A stretch of DNA of 64,000 nt, taken from Nicotiana tabacum (lineage: Eukaryota > Streptophyta > Magnoliopsida > Solanales > Solanaceae). Position 1 is the first letter of the stretch, and every line of letters begins with the position of its first letter. A program made the position numbers and the translations under genes. The stretch is taken from NCBI RefSeq assembly GCF_000715075.1, contig NC_134087.1:102463161-102527160 (forward strand). The letters are read 5' to 3'. Shown here in pieces: positions 11,236 to 24,215 of this stretch. The notes under the pieces were generated by a model. That model was not told where the DNA came from, did not search any database, and was given only the letters and a program-made list of their open reading frames with translations.

Positions 11236-11453
11236 ACATATTTCAGATAGTTTACTGCATTTCTTCCGCTTATTGTAAATTCCGCTGTTTACACTCTATT
11301 GCTTCATAATTGTTAAAGAATATAAAATGGGTAAAAAGATAATTTTGTCAAACAGTCGGTTTGCCTAGCTCACATTAGTGAGCGCCATCACGACTTCCGA
11401 GGGCGAAAAATTCGGATCGTGACACCCAAGGGTGGGAAATCCGGGTCGTGACA
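11236..11453 (+). repeat. Stacked extra LTR 3' ends after element A
   Basis: After the LTR end at 11235 a second copy of the LTR tail (from about the word cttccgcttattgtaaattccgc onward) ends at 11424 (atcgtgaca), and a third short piece (gggtgggaaatccgggtcg) ends tgaca at 11453. This looks like an unequal exchange or remnants of earlier copies of the same family; it cannot be told which without the outer flanks. Confidence 0.7.
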
Positions 11454-12075
11454 TACCCCTCCCCATTAGACCTAGCTCTATTTTTCTCAAACTTTGATAC
11501 GCTGATCAAATGGAATATAATCTCAATTATGAAGTGGTAAAATGTTAATTACTGGAAAAGAATCTAAAAAAAAAAAAGATCTATCATAAACAATTGTACT
11601 AGCAACCTTTTTCTTTAAGATTATGAAAACATATTTACCAGGTTATATGCATTATTTAGGACATTGCAAGACTTATAAATGATGCAGTGCTAATAGAAAT
11701 AATACTGAGTGATTATCGTATCTTCCTCTATCCAGTATTTACTATATATTAGAAAGGCCGCTGGTTTCGGCCTGTGTGCTTAGGAGCATTTTTTGGAAAA
11801 GCTCGGGGATAGTTATGTCATTTCACATACAGCCAGTACCTCTAATTTTTAAATGAGCCCACGTCTGTTTTAAGGAGCATTATAGATTTTCTCCAATTAA
11901 ATAAAATTAGCATTAGTACCCGCACGATGTGCGGATAATATTATGACCCTGCTATATTCTATAAATTAAAAAGAATCAATTATATGAATAACTATTGGCA
12001 TAAACTTAAATATTACTATAACCCCATATATAGTCGGTGATACAAACAAACAAAAATACAATATGATTCAAAAAT

Positions 12076-12280
12076 AAATATTCCTTTCCTTTCAATTTAC
12101 ATAAAGTATTTTTCTTATTAGTCTATTCCAAAAGAATGACACATTTAACTTTAGATTTTTTATTTTACCCGTAATGAGAAGCTCTTACACTCATACAACT
12201 ATCACAACCCCACAAAGCTTTTAGGACCACAAGTTTCAAAAGTTTTCTTTTTCGTTCTTAAACTTCGTGCTAAGTCAAAT
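12076..12280 (-). mobile_element. MITE-like fragment of a common Solanaceae type
   Basis: On the minus strand it reads gacttagcacgaagtttaag, then acttttgaaacttgtggtcc and atgtgtcattcttttgg. I recognise this text from short non-autonomous DNA elements abundant in Solanaceae, from memory and without a search. The outer terminal repeat is missing on the side where the SINE fragment sits, so the element is incomplete. Confidence 0.5.
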
Positions 12281-12396
12281 AACAACAACAACTCAATGAG
12301 ATCCCACAAGTGGGGTCTAGGAATGTTAGTGTGTATGAAGACCTTACCCCTACTTCGGAGGAGTAGAGAGGCTATTTCCGATAGACCCTCGACACA
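12281..12396 (-). mobile_element. Au-type SINE fragment, 5' truncated
   Basis: Read on the minus strand: gagggtctatcggaaatagc, then aggggtaaggtcttcatac, accccacttgtgggatctc and a terminal ttgttgttgtt run. This is the conserved 3' region and tail of Au/TS-like plant SINEs. The tRNA-derived 5' part with Pol III A and B boxes is not present. Its tail abuts the MITE-like fragment, suggesting insertion into it. Confidence 0.75.
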
Positions 12397-12777
12397 AGAA
12401 GAAGGAAAGAGACAGTGTATTAGTAACAACTAAATTCAAAACTATCTCATCAAAATTGAAACTGAGTGAAATAATACTAAATAGAGTAATAACTAATAAA
12501 AATACATTTAGTAATATCTTAATTTAAATTATAAAAATATATTATATTATTATCTCAACATAATAATTTCTCACATCAACATCAACTTCTACCAACCTAA
12601 AATTTCACAATGATAAATTAATATATACACACATGATGATTTATTGATAACCAATATATTCTAACTTTTGGGTGTTACCAACATATAAAACAGTTGGATT
12701 GTAATTTGCTCAACAATTTTAATATCACCTCAATTTTAACAACAGAATTAAAGCCACTTTATTTTTAACAATTTAAA

Positions 12778-15650
12778 TATCACGACCCCAAATTCCACTA
12801 AGGGTCGTGATGGCGCCGGACACCTCTGTCAGGCAAGCCAACTACAATTTACTAGCAATCTCTCATTTTAAATTATTTTGAAATCATTTCCTTTAAACAA
12901 ATAAATAATAAATAATAAATTCTGCTGGATAAAAGAGGGTGTCTTTACAAAATTTAACTACTGAAAAATTCCGTGATCATCCCAGATCCCGGTGTCACAA
13001 GTACATGAGCAATTTCTAGGGAATGAAATAAAATACAGTAACTGTCCGGAATACAAGTGGACAAAAATGAAAATATAGTACAATACTCTGAAGGAGACTC
13101 TGCTGGCTACAGACGTATCGATAAATGCAACTCACCTAAGTCTCTATATTAACCATGCCGCTATGCCACTAAGCCATATATGAACCTGTGCAACAAAAAT
13201 GCACAACAAGTGTAGTATGAGTACGAAAACAACGTGTACCCAGTGAGTATCCCATCTAATCTTGAAGAAGTAGAGACGAGAGGTCGACATCGACACTTAC
13301 TAGTGGTCCAACGATAATATATAAAAAATGTGAGGAGATCATGAAATTTTATTAAAACAACAATTATAATTCATAAAGCCAGATAGTAGGTAAACAACTT
13401 CCCAAATAATAATGAATTTCCAAAGAATTTACTTTTCATTATCTTTATCAATTTATCTCCGGCCAAGAAAGGAAAATGAGAACATTTATAAATCCCAAGC
13501 AACAATACAAGCATGCGCATATCATGCCGAGATCGTACGGCCCGATCCAACATAAATGTAAAACATGCATTGCCGAGGGTCGAACGGCGCGAACCATAGA
13601 TGCATCTATTACCCCGCTCGCGAATCATTCATGCGACGTGGTCAACATAAAATAAACAAATACCCTGCTCGCGAATCATACATGCGACACAGGTACACAT
13701 AAAATCACATATTCAAACAGTTAATCAAGACTTCATTAGAGAACAACTATCCAAGGAAAATCCAAATCCTCCCTTTTTTTAAACGATTTAAGAAAATCAA
13801 GTTTAATCCTTTTAGAAATTCATTTACCAATTCGATAAAATTTAAGCAAGTCAAACCGTCAATAGAATTACAAATATTTCCAAGTACAAAATGTTTTTGG
13901 GTCCTAGACAACCCGGACAATAGCATAATAGTAGCTACGCACGGACTCTATCACTGCGTGCGTACGTAGTCCCACAAATTGGAGCACATAACCAATTATT
14001 TCACCTATGGGGACAATTCCCTCTTACAAGGTTAGAAAGGAGACTCACCTCGCTCTGAAGCCTATATTCTGATCCAAGAACGCGCTCAAGCCTCCAATTT
14101 GGAGCCGAACGATCCAAAACTATTCAAATAGGGTAAGAACTAGTCAATACATTCTCAAAAATTCATATTCTAATTATTAAACCAATTTCCCAACCCTAAA
14201 TGCAAGGTTCCTAAAATTTATCCCCGGGCCCACATGCCTGGATTTCGAAATTTTCTGAAGGAAGTTGTTCTTTATAACCTAAGGACCAATAATATATGAT
14301 TTCTAATCCATTTCATAACCATTTTCTTGGAAAAATCTATGTTTTATTAAAACCCTAGGTCTAGCTCTAACCCCTTGATTTCTCCAAATCTTTAGGTGTT
14401 AATCTACCCAAAACTGGAGTGTTAAACTTAGAAATAAGGGGGATGAACTTACCTCACGATGCTATGTGAAAATCCTTTATCAAGAGCTCCGAAATCGCTC
14501 AATACCCGAGTGCCAAATGGTCAAAAATGGCTGGGGCTCGACTTAAATGAAGCTGACTGCTTCAGCAGTTTCCGCATCTACGGTCCCACATCTGCGGAAT
14601 TGGCTAAAAGGGCTGGGATCGCTTCCGCGGTCTTGAAGCCGCATCTGCGAAACCGCTTCTACGACTAAGGAGTCGCTTCAGCGGTTTGGCCTGGCAAGCT
14701 CTGCGCCGCATCTGCGAGGCTAGGACCGCTTTTGCTGTCTTGCACCTGCGGTCGACCAACCGCAAGTGCGGTTATGACAGAAGCAGATGCTTCAGCACTT
14801 CTCCAAATTCCATTTTCGTTCCGTGAACCACCCGGAATCTACCCGAGGCCCCCGGGACCTCAACCAATCATACCAACCAGTCCCAAAATACATTACGAAC
14901 TTGCTCAAGGCCTCAAATCATATCAAACCACGCTAAAACCACGAATCGACCTCCAATCCAAGCTTTATGAACTTTAGAATTTCAAACTTCTACTTTCGAT
15001 GTTTAAACCTATCAAATCACGTCCGATTGACTTCAAATTTTTCACACAAGTCATATTCGACATTACAGACCTACTCCAACTTTCGGAATCAGATTCCGAC
15101 CCCGATATCAAAAAGTCCACTTCCGGTCAAACTTCTCAAAAACCTTCAAATTCTATCTTTAGTTAAATGACTCAAAAATGACCCACGGACTTCCGAATTC
15201 ACTTCCGATCGTGCTCCCAACAGCAGAATCACCATATAGAGCCTCTCCTAGACTCGGAATCCCAAACGGACATTGATAACACCGAAATGCACTTCAACTC
15301 AAACTTATTAAATTTCTTCCAAGATGCTAACTTCCACAATAGGCGCCAAAACGCTCCCGGTTCATCCAAAACCCGATCCGGGCATACGCCCAAGTCCGAA
15401 ATCATCATACGAATTTGTTGGAATCCTCGAATCCCGATTCCGAGGTCATTTAGTAAAAAATCCGATCTTAGTTAATTCTTTCAATTTAAAGCTTCCGAAA
15501 TGAGAATTCTCTTTCTAAATCAATTCCGAACTTCCCAAAGTTCAGTTCCGACCACGCGTGCAAGTCATAATACCTAAAATGAAGCTGTTCATGGCCCTAA
15601 AACTACTGAACGACATGCTAGAGCTCAAAACGACCAGTCGGGTCGTTACA
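12778..15650 (-). repeat. Element B 3' LTR
   Basis: Matches 63454-64000 over its first 540 bases with about 33 differences counted by eye. The outer end is TATCACGACC, where the other copy has TGTCACGACC. The inner end is GGTCGTTACA (minus strand: TGTAACGACC) at 15641-15650. End hairpins: TCACGACCC/GGGTCGTGA at 12780-12788 and 12802-12810, and AACGACC/GGTCGTT at 15629-15635 and 15641-15647. A CpG-rich cgcatctgcgg-type cluster lies at 14535-14790. Confidence 0.82.
14535..14790 (-). repeat. CGCA/TGCGG cluster in element B LTR
   Basis: Words such as ccgcatctacgg, cacatctgcggaa, cgcttccgcggtc, ccgcatctgcgaa and cgcaagtgcgg recur in about 250 bases, giving a locally high CpG content. The place within the LTR is similar to that of the TCGCA cluster in element A although the words differ. 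Confidence 0.6.
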
Positions 15651-18646
15651 TTCTTTCCTACTTAAACATACGTTCGTCCTCGAACGTGCTGAGAACTACA
15701 CTGAAGTAGTCTGAAATCACTGTTTAACACCTCATGCACCTTCCCGTGCTACCACAACTCAGTTGAGCACATTAGCTCAATCAATTCTGAAGATATTCCC
15801 TTTTATTCTTGCAAATAAGCCTTAGAGCCCAATTCCAACATCCGGAATTCTATGCCAGGCATGTTTCCAACATACACTCACCATATCAATAACTACATGC
15901 AGCACCAAGACATGACTGCATACCTTAGTCGGATTCGCACCTTGCACCACTTTACTCACAGGACCACGATAACTTTCTCTGATCAAATTAGTCGAAATTC
16001 CACGAATCGGATGCTCCCAATGCACCTCATGATATATATAAGTCTTGCTCTAACTCTTACAATACTGCCATGATCGAAGAGATGTGTAGAAATTCATAAC
16101 CAATTGCCGAATCAACAATTCATTGGGTCTATACTCCTAACAGGAACCATCACCTCATCCTGAACCAAATAATGGTCTTTGCTCCTTAATATACTTCATA
16201 TAATCAGATTGCAATGATCCTAATCCAATGATCTCATCTCACCCAGCACGAACTGCTCAGGCAATAATCTTGAGCATTTCCTCGCTCCGAATCATACATG
16301 CAACGCGGGCACATGTATGAACTCTAAAACAAAAGGAACTCTGAAAAGGAAATCCAATTGCCTTGCTCGCGAATCATACATGCGACGCGGGCACACAACT
16401 AATATGAGTTTTCCTCGGAAAGATATGAAACAAAACACATAAAAATAGATATAGGAATCTGTACTCAACATCACACTGTTACGGCATGCAACCCAATCCA
16501 AACAACATACCCATGGCGGCGTGCCACCCGATCCACACATATAGCGCCATAGGCTACAAAACTCAAGCACAACTGAGGTGCGATATACGATCTGAATCTC
16601 AAGAGCCATCTTGCTCATATAACATCATCTCTGCATGGAGCCTCAACATATAATAAATTCACCAAGCCGTCTCGCAACTCATACGGTGCAATATATCATT
16701 ACATGAAATAGTTGACGATGAAATAGTACCCCGACTACTCTTCCATAAGGAGCGCATGGCTGAAATGAACACATCTGGCCTGATATAGAGCCCATTCACA
16801 TTTAAATCCATCCACAGACCTCAAGTTGATTCTGATCGCACTGAACCAGGTTAATAACCTTTCAAAGGTCCATAATCACCCCCCCTTTTTCTCATAACAC
16901 ACAAGAACAACCATCATAACCGGAGTAATCCTCCACAGTCTGCACCCCAATAAACCGAGTTCCCTTTAGGCATTAATTCTCAATTTAACGACATTACCAT
17001 AATCTTCATACTGGGTTTAACTCTTTAATCAATCAAGTGACTACATGCCACACTTATACAACCTTCCCGTGGGGCACGCTCCCACAACCTTCCATAACAG
17101 ATAACAGGTCTGTACATCCAAACCACCGGCCGTACTAACGTTGAAAAGTGATCAAGAATCCTTAACCATGATGCAAAGCCTTTTTCACAAAGCACCAATC
17201 TCAGGTGACGTTGAGGACAATACCGAATTACTTTAAACATCGAAACTCCCTTCCTTCTCATCCGAGCTAATGACATCCTTGTCCACACCGAACTGCAACC
17301 TTGATCCTCACTTTCAAATTTCATACCTCTTACTACACCTAACAAGCCGACCTGCTTCATCATAACTCCTGAACCAATAATATAGTAAACACTTCATCAC
17401 ATGGAAACTTTTTACTTAACTCATTCCAAGAGAACCATAGCAACACGCGAGTGAATTCTCATGACCGTAGAACATTCAAATCCTCAAGTAGTGGTCTAAA
17501 CCACCATAAACCTTTCGGGATCCGTCTACACATAACCGTTCACAATACTTGAATACGTCCAAATAAAATCAATTACGGGGGCCGTCAAGCCTCGCACGTA
17601 CCACCACAAATCACATGCATAACTTAATCATGCTGAAGGAACTGATCACCGCCACCATTATGCCAATTCAACCATGGCTAATCAATCTAACTTCTTCTAA
17701 TTCATCCTTAACTTACCTTAGACTTAATAATAGCTCCATTCCTTACATCACCAACCTAAATCCGCACTCATCTTGAGTAACCCCATTCCACGAGACCACA
17801 TTGTCTCCAAACCCATGAACCGTTTCACACCCTCCTTGCACGCACATTCGCATCTTCAACTGATACACCCATTCTGATAATTCCTCTACGAATCCAAAGT
17901 CTTTTTCTCATTTTCCTCCCAATGCTACACTGCAAGTCGAAAATATCATAGAACATTCCGAGCCTCTTATCATAATCTTCTACAAAAGCTCGATTCTTAA
18001 CCATACTTATGGACTCGAAATCCTTAGGCACCACACTTTAACCTTTGAATCCACTAGGACCGCTATTTAGAGCCACCCACTCAGACTTGGTCCCGAATAT
18101 AATCAATAAGGCCAATTATAGCATGCATTCCTCAAATTCTTTGCTCAAACCACTACTGATGACCCTCTTCCATGGTCATAATATCTCGCCAATGTACCAA
18201 TAACCAGAAATCTCATAAATAGACGACTATGAAACCCAATCATAGGTGGTGGGACTCTCCCACTTAGCTTGAAGCTACTATTACACAACCCTGAAATTCA
18301 TCAGGATTCTTTATCTCTTATTGACATAACCTTGTGTAATCAACCGCCAAAATTCTCAGAATCTTCCTGTAAAACCCATTTTATTCTCTAAATCATCAAC
18401 CACATTCACACGATCGATCTCTTTGCTGTTAAACCAATAGAATTCTTCGCAGAAGACTCGCCAACCACGCAACCGCTAACCTACTCACAGGGAATAACCC
18501 ACCTATGGAAATCACTTCCCGACATCTTCCAACGCTGCTGCATGAGGTACAATCACTACAACATCAACAACCCATCCTGAGTCTGGGCTGACCCTCTAGC
18601 TGCACAGGTCTATTCACCCCTTGTGGACATCAATTAAATGTGCGGC
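15651..18646 (-). other. Element B internal region, 3' block
   Basis: Begins with a PPT-like purine tract on the minus strand (aagtaggaaagaa), then the hairpin ACGTTCG-AGGA-CGAACGT at 15670-15687. The remaining 3 kb has only short open frames and no protein motif I can name. A word of the LTR (gaatcatacatgcgacgcgg) recurs near 16290 and 16370, so part of this block may derive from LTR-like sequence. It is cut at 18646 by the Ogre insertion. Confidence 0.65.
15670..15687 (-). promoter_or_regulatory. Hairpin upstream of the PPT, element B
   Basis: Sense strand ACGTTCG-AGGA-CGAACGT, 7-bp stem and AGGA loop, exactly 19 nt from the LTR boundary at 15650. The outer pair is A-T where elements A and C have C-G, a compensating change. 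Confidence 0.75.
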
Positions 18647-21600
18647 TGTCGTGCCCCCCTTTTTTCCCTCTTATACAATTGGGAGATCGGGTTTGTGACA
18701 TTTGGTATGGGACAACTCATTACTTTTGAGAACTGGGTTATGCATTTGAAGAGTCACCACCTAATGATTTAAGGTGCATTAGGACACCTATAAGGGTTCA
18801 CTTCTAAGTTCATTTGATAACCAGAGATATGCTAAGAGCTTGAAATTATCCTAAGAGAAAGGTGTTAGGCACCCCTCAGGATGCACTAGTGTGGTTCCCG
18901 GAAAGATAGTTCTATGATTTTATATAGTTAGCAGATAGATAAGTATAGGATCAAATAGTAGGGGATTTGAGTTTAAACACATAAGAGTTTGAAAACAATT
19001 AAAACGAAAATTTTGAAAAGAAGTTACAATACTATAAATACTTAAAAGGGAAAGAAAAGGGAGGTCCTAGGTTTATTTATAATATGGATCACATCAATAC
19101 GATACCCGGTATGACACTCTTCAGAAGAGGGGATACACATGGCATTAACGCACCGGTCATGATATCCATATCTACCCTTCCCACCCCATTAAGGTATTAA
19201 AGTGCGGATTAGTCTCGATGTCTATTGCATGCTACTACCCGTCCCTTCCTATCATTCCTAGAAGATTTTTAGGAATACTATTCCTAAAAGGGAGGGATAT
19301 TAGGCTGATTTTAGGTTTTAAACGTGAAAAAAGCTAAGGTGACAAATAAAACATATAAGGGTTGCATATTAGGGGAAACATATAACAAATAAGAGGCTCA
19401 TGTATACCGCCTGAAACAAAGCACATAAATAGCATGACTTAAACATACATCTAAGTTCTGAACTTAAAATTGCTAAGGTAAAGAGAATTTTAATTGTTGA
19501 GGCAGACCAGTTTATTACATAACTCAAATAAGAAGTCCGAATCAGGCCTGCCTACTGGTTGTAGCAATTAACAAAGTCAGATTCAATTTTTTGGTTGTCA
19601 TCACCTAAGGCTTGCCTAAGCATTTAGGAGAGATCCTATAGACATGGTATCTATTCAGAATGAAGCGAAATAGTAACAATTGAAGATGAATGATTTGGAT
19701 CCTATATGCATGCTTTCTAAACTGCGTTAAAGTAAAGAGTAAGGTTGTTTAAAACTGATTCAGAGTCAAACTGATTCTAAATTGGTTTCAGATCCTACAG
19801 GCAGGATATCTAGTGTTGCTCATTTTAATTCCTATAGATATGGTATCTATTCGAGCGTGAATTGAAGCATGTAGTATCCCTATAGGCATGATTTCTACGA
19901 AAGGGGGTACTGAAAATGATATCTGATTTTTAGCCCGTTAGTTCCTAAGAATGGTGTTTAAGCGTGGTAATGCAGAAATTAAGACAAGTCCTATAGACAG
20001 GTTCTCTAAATGCAGAATTCCATATGCAGAATTTAGGTCCTATATGCATATTCTCTAAATGCATAACATTCAGAAATTTAATGAAATTGGATCATATAAG
20101 CATGGTATCTAGATGCACAATTAAACATGTAGAACAACAAATGATATCTAAATTGCAGAATTGACATGTAGAATTTTAGATACTATAGACGTGATATCTA
20201 CCCTTGAGGATGCATAATTACCCAGCCCCTTTCCCTAGCTAGTCCCCCATATGTTTATTACAAAATTATTACAGACTAGATAATGAATTACATCAAGGAA
20301 GCACAAAAGAAAAGTTACAACCATAGGAAGCTTGATTTTTGACTTCCTCTCTTAGTTATGGAATAAACCACCTCAAGTGCCATTGTTTCAAAGCCTTTCT
20401 CATACTCGAGTGTGTCAAACTTCCCTAAGGGTCTCAGGAGGACCCCGGGCAGTGCTCACACGCAAGTTACATAACCAAATAGAGATGAGTACAGTGTGAA
20501 AGGGCCAGCTCTTATGTGTCCAAGTTCAGAGGGAGCTCATGGGTCCCAAGGCAAGGCTCACACAAGAGGGGCAGAACTTAAGTCTAAGAATATGATGGAA
20601 GTGCAGGAGTAGGGATTTAGAACTGAGTGGAGAATGGAGAGAGGATAGTTGAAAGCAGTAGCAGTAAAGGTAAAATCACAAAATCAACAATTGCACAAAA
20701 GGGGAAATACATTGTAAAGAGCATATATCCTTAGGCAAGGACCAGGTTTGGGCACACACAATAATAGATGGTGTTGTCATGCCTATAAACTAACCAAAAC
20801 ACATAACATATAGAGGGGGTATGGAGGTTATGACCCCAGGGAATCAGGTTTGGGTCATGCACAACAGTGTTCAATGTTGTCATGCTCCAAACCAACCAAA
20901 GATACCAAACACATAGGGGATGTGGAACATATGACCCAGGGAGGGTCAGGTTTAGGTCATGCCAGCAATGTATGATGCTGACATGCCCCCAAACCAATAT
21001 ATAAACACATAGGGGGTATGAGGTATTGGGGTTCATATATGAGAAAACATTATTTCAGAAAAAAGGAAAGGGCAGATCATAGCATGCTTGATAATGAAAC
21101 TCGATTAAACATAAGCAGGAAACAGGTAAGAGTGAAGGAACTACTAAAGAAACATGTTGTTGTTAATGCTGTAAAAGTAATTAGGACATATCAGTAAAGA
21201 AAAAAAATACAAAAAGATATAGTAGGCAAGTTCCCCACAGAGTAGCCTTGACTTTCAGCCGTCTAGACAAGGTAGTAACACTAGTAGTAACAGAGAAAAG
21301 AGAGAGAGTTTGACTAAGTGTGTGTTTTTGAACTCAATTAGTTTGTGTCCTTGAAATAAGGGGGTGCAGGGTATTTATAGTTTTTTGAAAACGAGTGAAG
21401 GACAAGTAATAGGATACAAACATAGAAACAATCATAGGTCAGAATCAATTACACAGGTGATTCCCTTTCATTAAAGAATCATTGTTTAAATGATTCAAAT
21501 AAGGAAAGAGATCAGTTCAGATACAAACTTATTATTGCTATAAAGAAGTAGTACAAGCATTCAGTAAGTAACCAAGTCTAAGTACAAAAAAAACTTATTT

Positions 21601-23423
21601 TGGAAATAGATTCAGCAAGGTAAATATTACAATAAAGGGAAAAGAATTAATCAATTTTGAACAGGTGAGTGAAATCAGGGTTCATAAAAGGGAAACTTTA
21701 GAAATCAGTCACAAGTTAAAGATTTATCAAGGAAGAAATTTCAGCATATAAATAAAGTGAACAAGGTCATCAGACATGCGAGGCCAAACAAAAGAGATAA
21801 TCACAAACATGCAATAGTGGCAGAAATAAGCTAGTAGTAAAGCAAACATTCGAAGTATATTAATCAAGTAGGTCAAGTCACATTGAATCAATAGTGAAGA
21901 AAAAATAGAGTATCATAAGCATGCAAAGGTCTCACAGTAACAGATGAGAAACCTTTTGAAAAGTTAGGGTTTCAAGCATAATCATGTTTTAAAGATAATA
22001 GAAACCCAGAGTCAGAGGAATCACATAAAGGAAAAGGGATTCTGAAACAAGGAACTTAAAATCGAGTTAGGCATTTAAACGAACAGTTTCAGACCCAAAG
22101 CCATAGAGTTTTCAACAATAGTCGAGCACTAAAAATATATCAAACAAAACTTAACTAAACAAACACTCATCTAACAAACAGCTTTTAGAACTCGACTGAG
22201 ACCAACAAGAATTTAGGTTTTTCAACAACAACGAGTCCGAAAGATGGTATAAACGAGTCAAGCAATATTTTAAACAAACAATCGCAAATCTTAAACATGT
22301 TAAAAGTCAGAGAAGAGATTTTGAAATAACTTAACAGCAAAAACCCTAATCGGAAAAAGACAAAGAGTCATTTTTGAAAACAAAATTGAAGAAATTCAAG
22401 AAGATGCTTAAAAGTTCAAGGCAAGCATAGATCTAAAGTAGATCTGAAAGAAATCGAAATACGTTAGAGATTAGACCATGGCCGGTTGAAGAAAGGTCAA
22501 AGATGACCAGAGAACGGCCATGAACTAAAATCGAACCAATATTGGACCATAGCTCTTCATAGTCTGGCCTTGAAACCATAAGGACAAACACATAGAAGCC
22601 AGAGAAGGCTGGTGCAGGTCTCTGATGACCTCAGAAGGCCATGGATTAGGGCAGATTAGGGTGGCGGCAGCTAAGGTTTGAGTGGTGTTGCAGAGAGTGT
22701 TTGAGAGGAAGGGGATTCTAAGACAGCGGTAAGTGAGAAATGATAGGGTTTTATGGTCATTCGGGATTAATTAAGGTAAGGGCAACTATTGGCCATTGAT
22801 CTGAGTGATCAACGGCTTGGATTAAAATGGGTAAGTGGAGCAGTTTATGAAACTGGGTTTGGGTCTGGTCTGATGAGTTCAACTGGGTCGAGAATTGGAT
22901 GAAAATTGGGGTAGGATTTAGGCTATGTTTGAAATGAATTTGGGCTACTGTTTAAATAGCCAATTTCCCCTTTTAAAATTATAAGAAATAGCAAATTGCC
23001 TTCTGAAAATAAATAAAAGGTACTAAAATGATTTATAATACATAATTATCAATTTAAAAAATACTGGACTTAATTCTTATAAATGTAAACGTAATTAAAT
23101 CTTAAAAGGGGCTAATATTGCAATTATATGCAATTTAGCTTTAAAAAATACTAAATAAATTTGTAAAAATATGTAAAAAATATATTAGCTATATTTTAGT
23201 AGAAATATGAAAATCCAATAAATAAATCACCAAAAATGATAATTTTGAGAATTATTATTGGGTATTTATGAATAAAAATAGGGGAATAAATTGGTTAAAA
23301 AAACCTTTAAAAAAATAAGGATAAAATAATAAAATATTTGGACACACTTATGCATGCATATACATGCTATTTTGAAAGTATCTTGTATATTAAAAATATA
23401 TAGGGAAAAATTGGGTATCAACA
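18647..23423 (-). repeat. Ogre 3' LTR
   Basis: Pairs with 33392-38257. Compared with that copy it lacks about 82 bases after position 22474, probably a deletion. Internal structure: nine dispersed tcctatagacatgatatct-like motifs (19634-20200), three tandem units of about 102 bases starting near 20744, 20846 and 20948, and an AT-rich inner end. The 101-residue reading at 20731-21036 is a by-product of those tandem units. Confidence 0.88.
20744..21040 (-). repeat. Three tandem units of about 102 bp in the Ogre 3' LTR
   Basis: Each unit begins aggttt(g/a)gg and holds the words tgttgtcatgc or tgctgacatgc, ccaaaccaa and aacacatag. Units start at 20744, 20846 and 20948. The other LTR has the same array near 35500-35775 with a deletion in the middle unit. 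Confidence 0.7.
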
Positions 23424-23436
23424 GTTGCCCCTCTTT
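23424..23436 (-). promoter_or_regulatory. Ogre polypurine tract
   Basis: Sense strand AAAGAGGGGCAAC directly before the 3' LTR start TGTTGATACC. Such a purine run resists RNase H and primes plus-strand DNA synthesis. Confidence 0.75.
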
Positions 23437-24038
23437 ACCCGGGAAGGATGAAAGAATTGTCGGGTAAAGATATGATGGCCAATTTTGACCGAGCGGAACG
23501 GTTCAAAGAGGTTTAGGCTGTGCCCTAGCTGCTGAGTTGCCTACATATCCTTGGTTTTACAGGAATCAGGCCAGATGTAGTTCAGGATCTATCGGCGGAG
23601 TATGCCGATGGAGACTTTTAAAGAACTGACGCAATATCCAAGACGGGGTGAATGGTTAAGGTCTGATAGGGCTGCGAGAACTGGAGCGGGATTGCTCCTG
23701 CCGAGATGGCCGTTGCTCGCTGTTTACCTGCAAATAGGCAATACAAGCATATACTGTGCGTAAATTTAAACATGATGCACATTCTCGACGGACCATGAAT
23801 GTTGTCTTCGGACGATGAGAATGATGTCCTTAGATCATGATGTCCTAGGCCATGAAGCATGCAATAAAGGATTCACGGGCCATGAAATGATGCTCTCGGG
23901 CTATGAGGATGGTGCCTCCGAACCATGATGCCTTTAAATAATGATATGTAAAAAACTAAAAGGGATCTTCAGGCCATGACATGGCGTTCTCGGGCTATGA
24001 AAATGGTGCCTCCGAACGATGACACCTTTGGATAATTT

Positions 24039-24215
24039 GGCGATCTTTCAGCTTATGAAATGCAATGTGTGGCGATCTTTCAGCCCATGAGTGTGATAAG
24101 TGGCAATCTTTCAGCGATGCAATGCGGTAGGTGGCGATCTTTCAGCCCATGATATGTAGATGTGGCGATCTTTCAGTCATGCAATGCAGTAGTTGGCGAT
24201 ATTTCAGCCACGTAG
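24039..24215 (-). repeat. 31-bp tandem array, six units
   Basis: Plus-strand core ggcgatctttcagcccatga, with unit starts at 24039, 24071, 24102, 24133, 24163 and 24195 (spacing 30-32). Units differ by several substitutions in the variable tail. Confidence 0.85.

Larger units (their letters stand above)
11454..12777. other. AT-rich spacer between element A and element B
   Basis: No gene-like reading frame. It holds a short CpG-containing piece near 11920 (cccgcacgatgtgcgg) in otherwise AT-rich DNA, a MITE-like fragment (12076-12280) and a SINE fragment (12281-12396). The remainder is not recognised. This is the only part of the window outside recognisable LTR elements. Confidence 0.6.

Noticed and set aside
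15852..18034. Short frames in the element B internal block as possible genes
   Set aside because: Up to about 110 codons with no recognisable motif and no support from codon pattern; treated as chance frames.
20731..21036. 101-residue minus-strand reading in the Ogre LTR
   Set aside because: It is a reading through three tandem LTR units (HxxxxxNLxLPG-like text repeats with the DNA); no domain, and the matching LTR does not keep it open.
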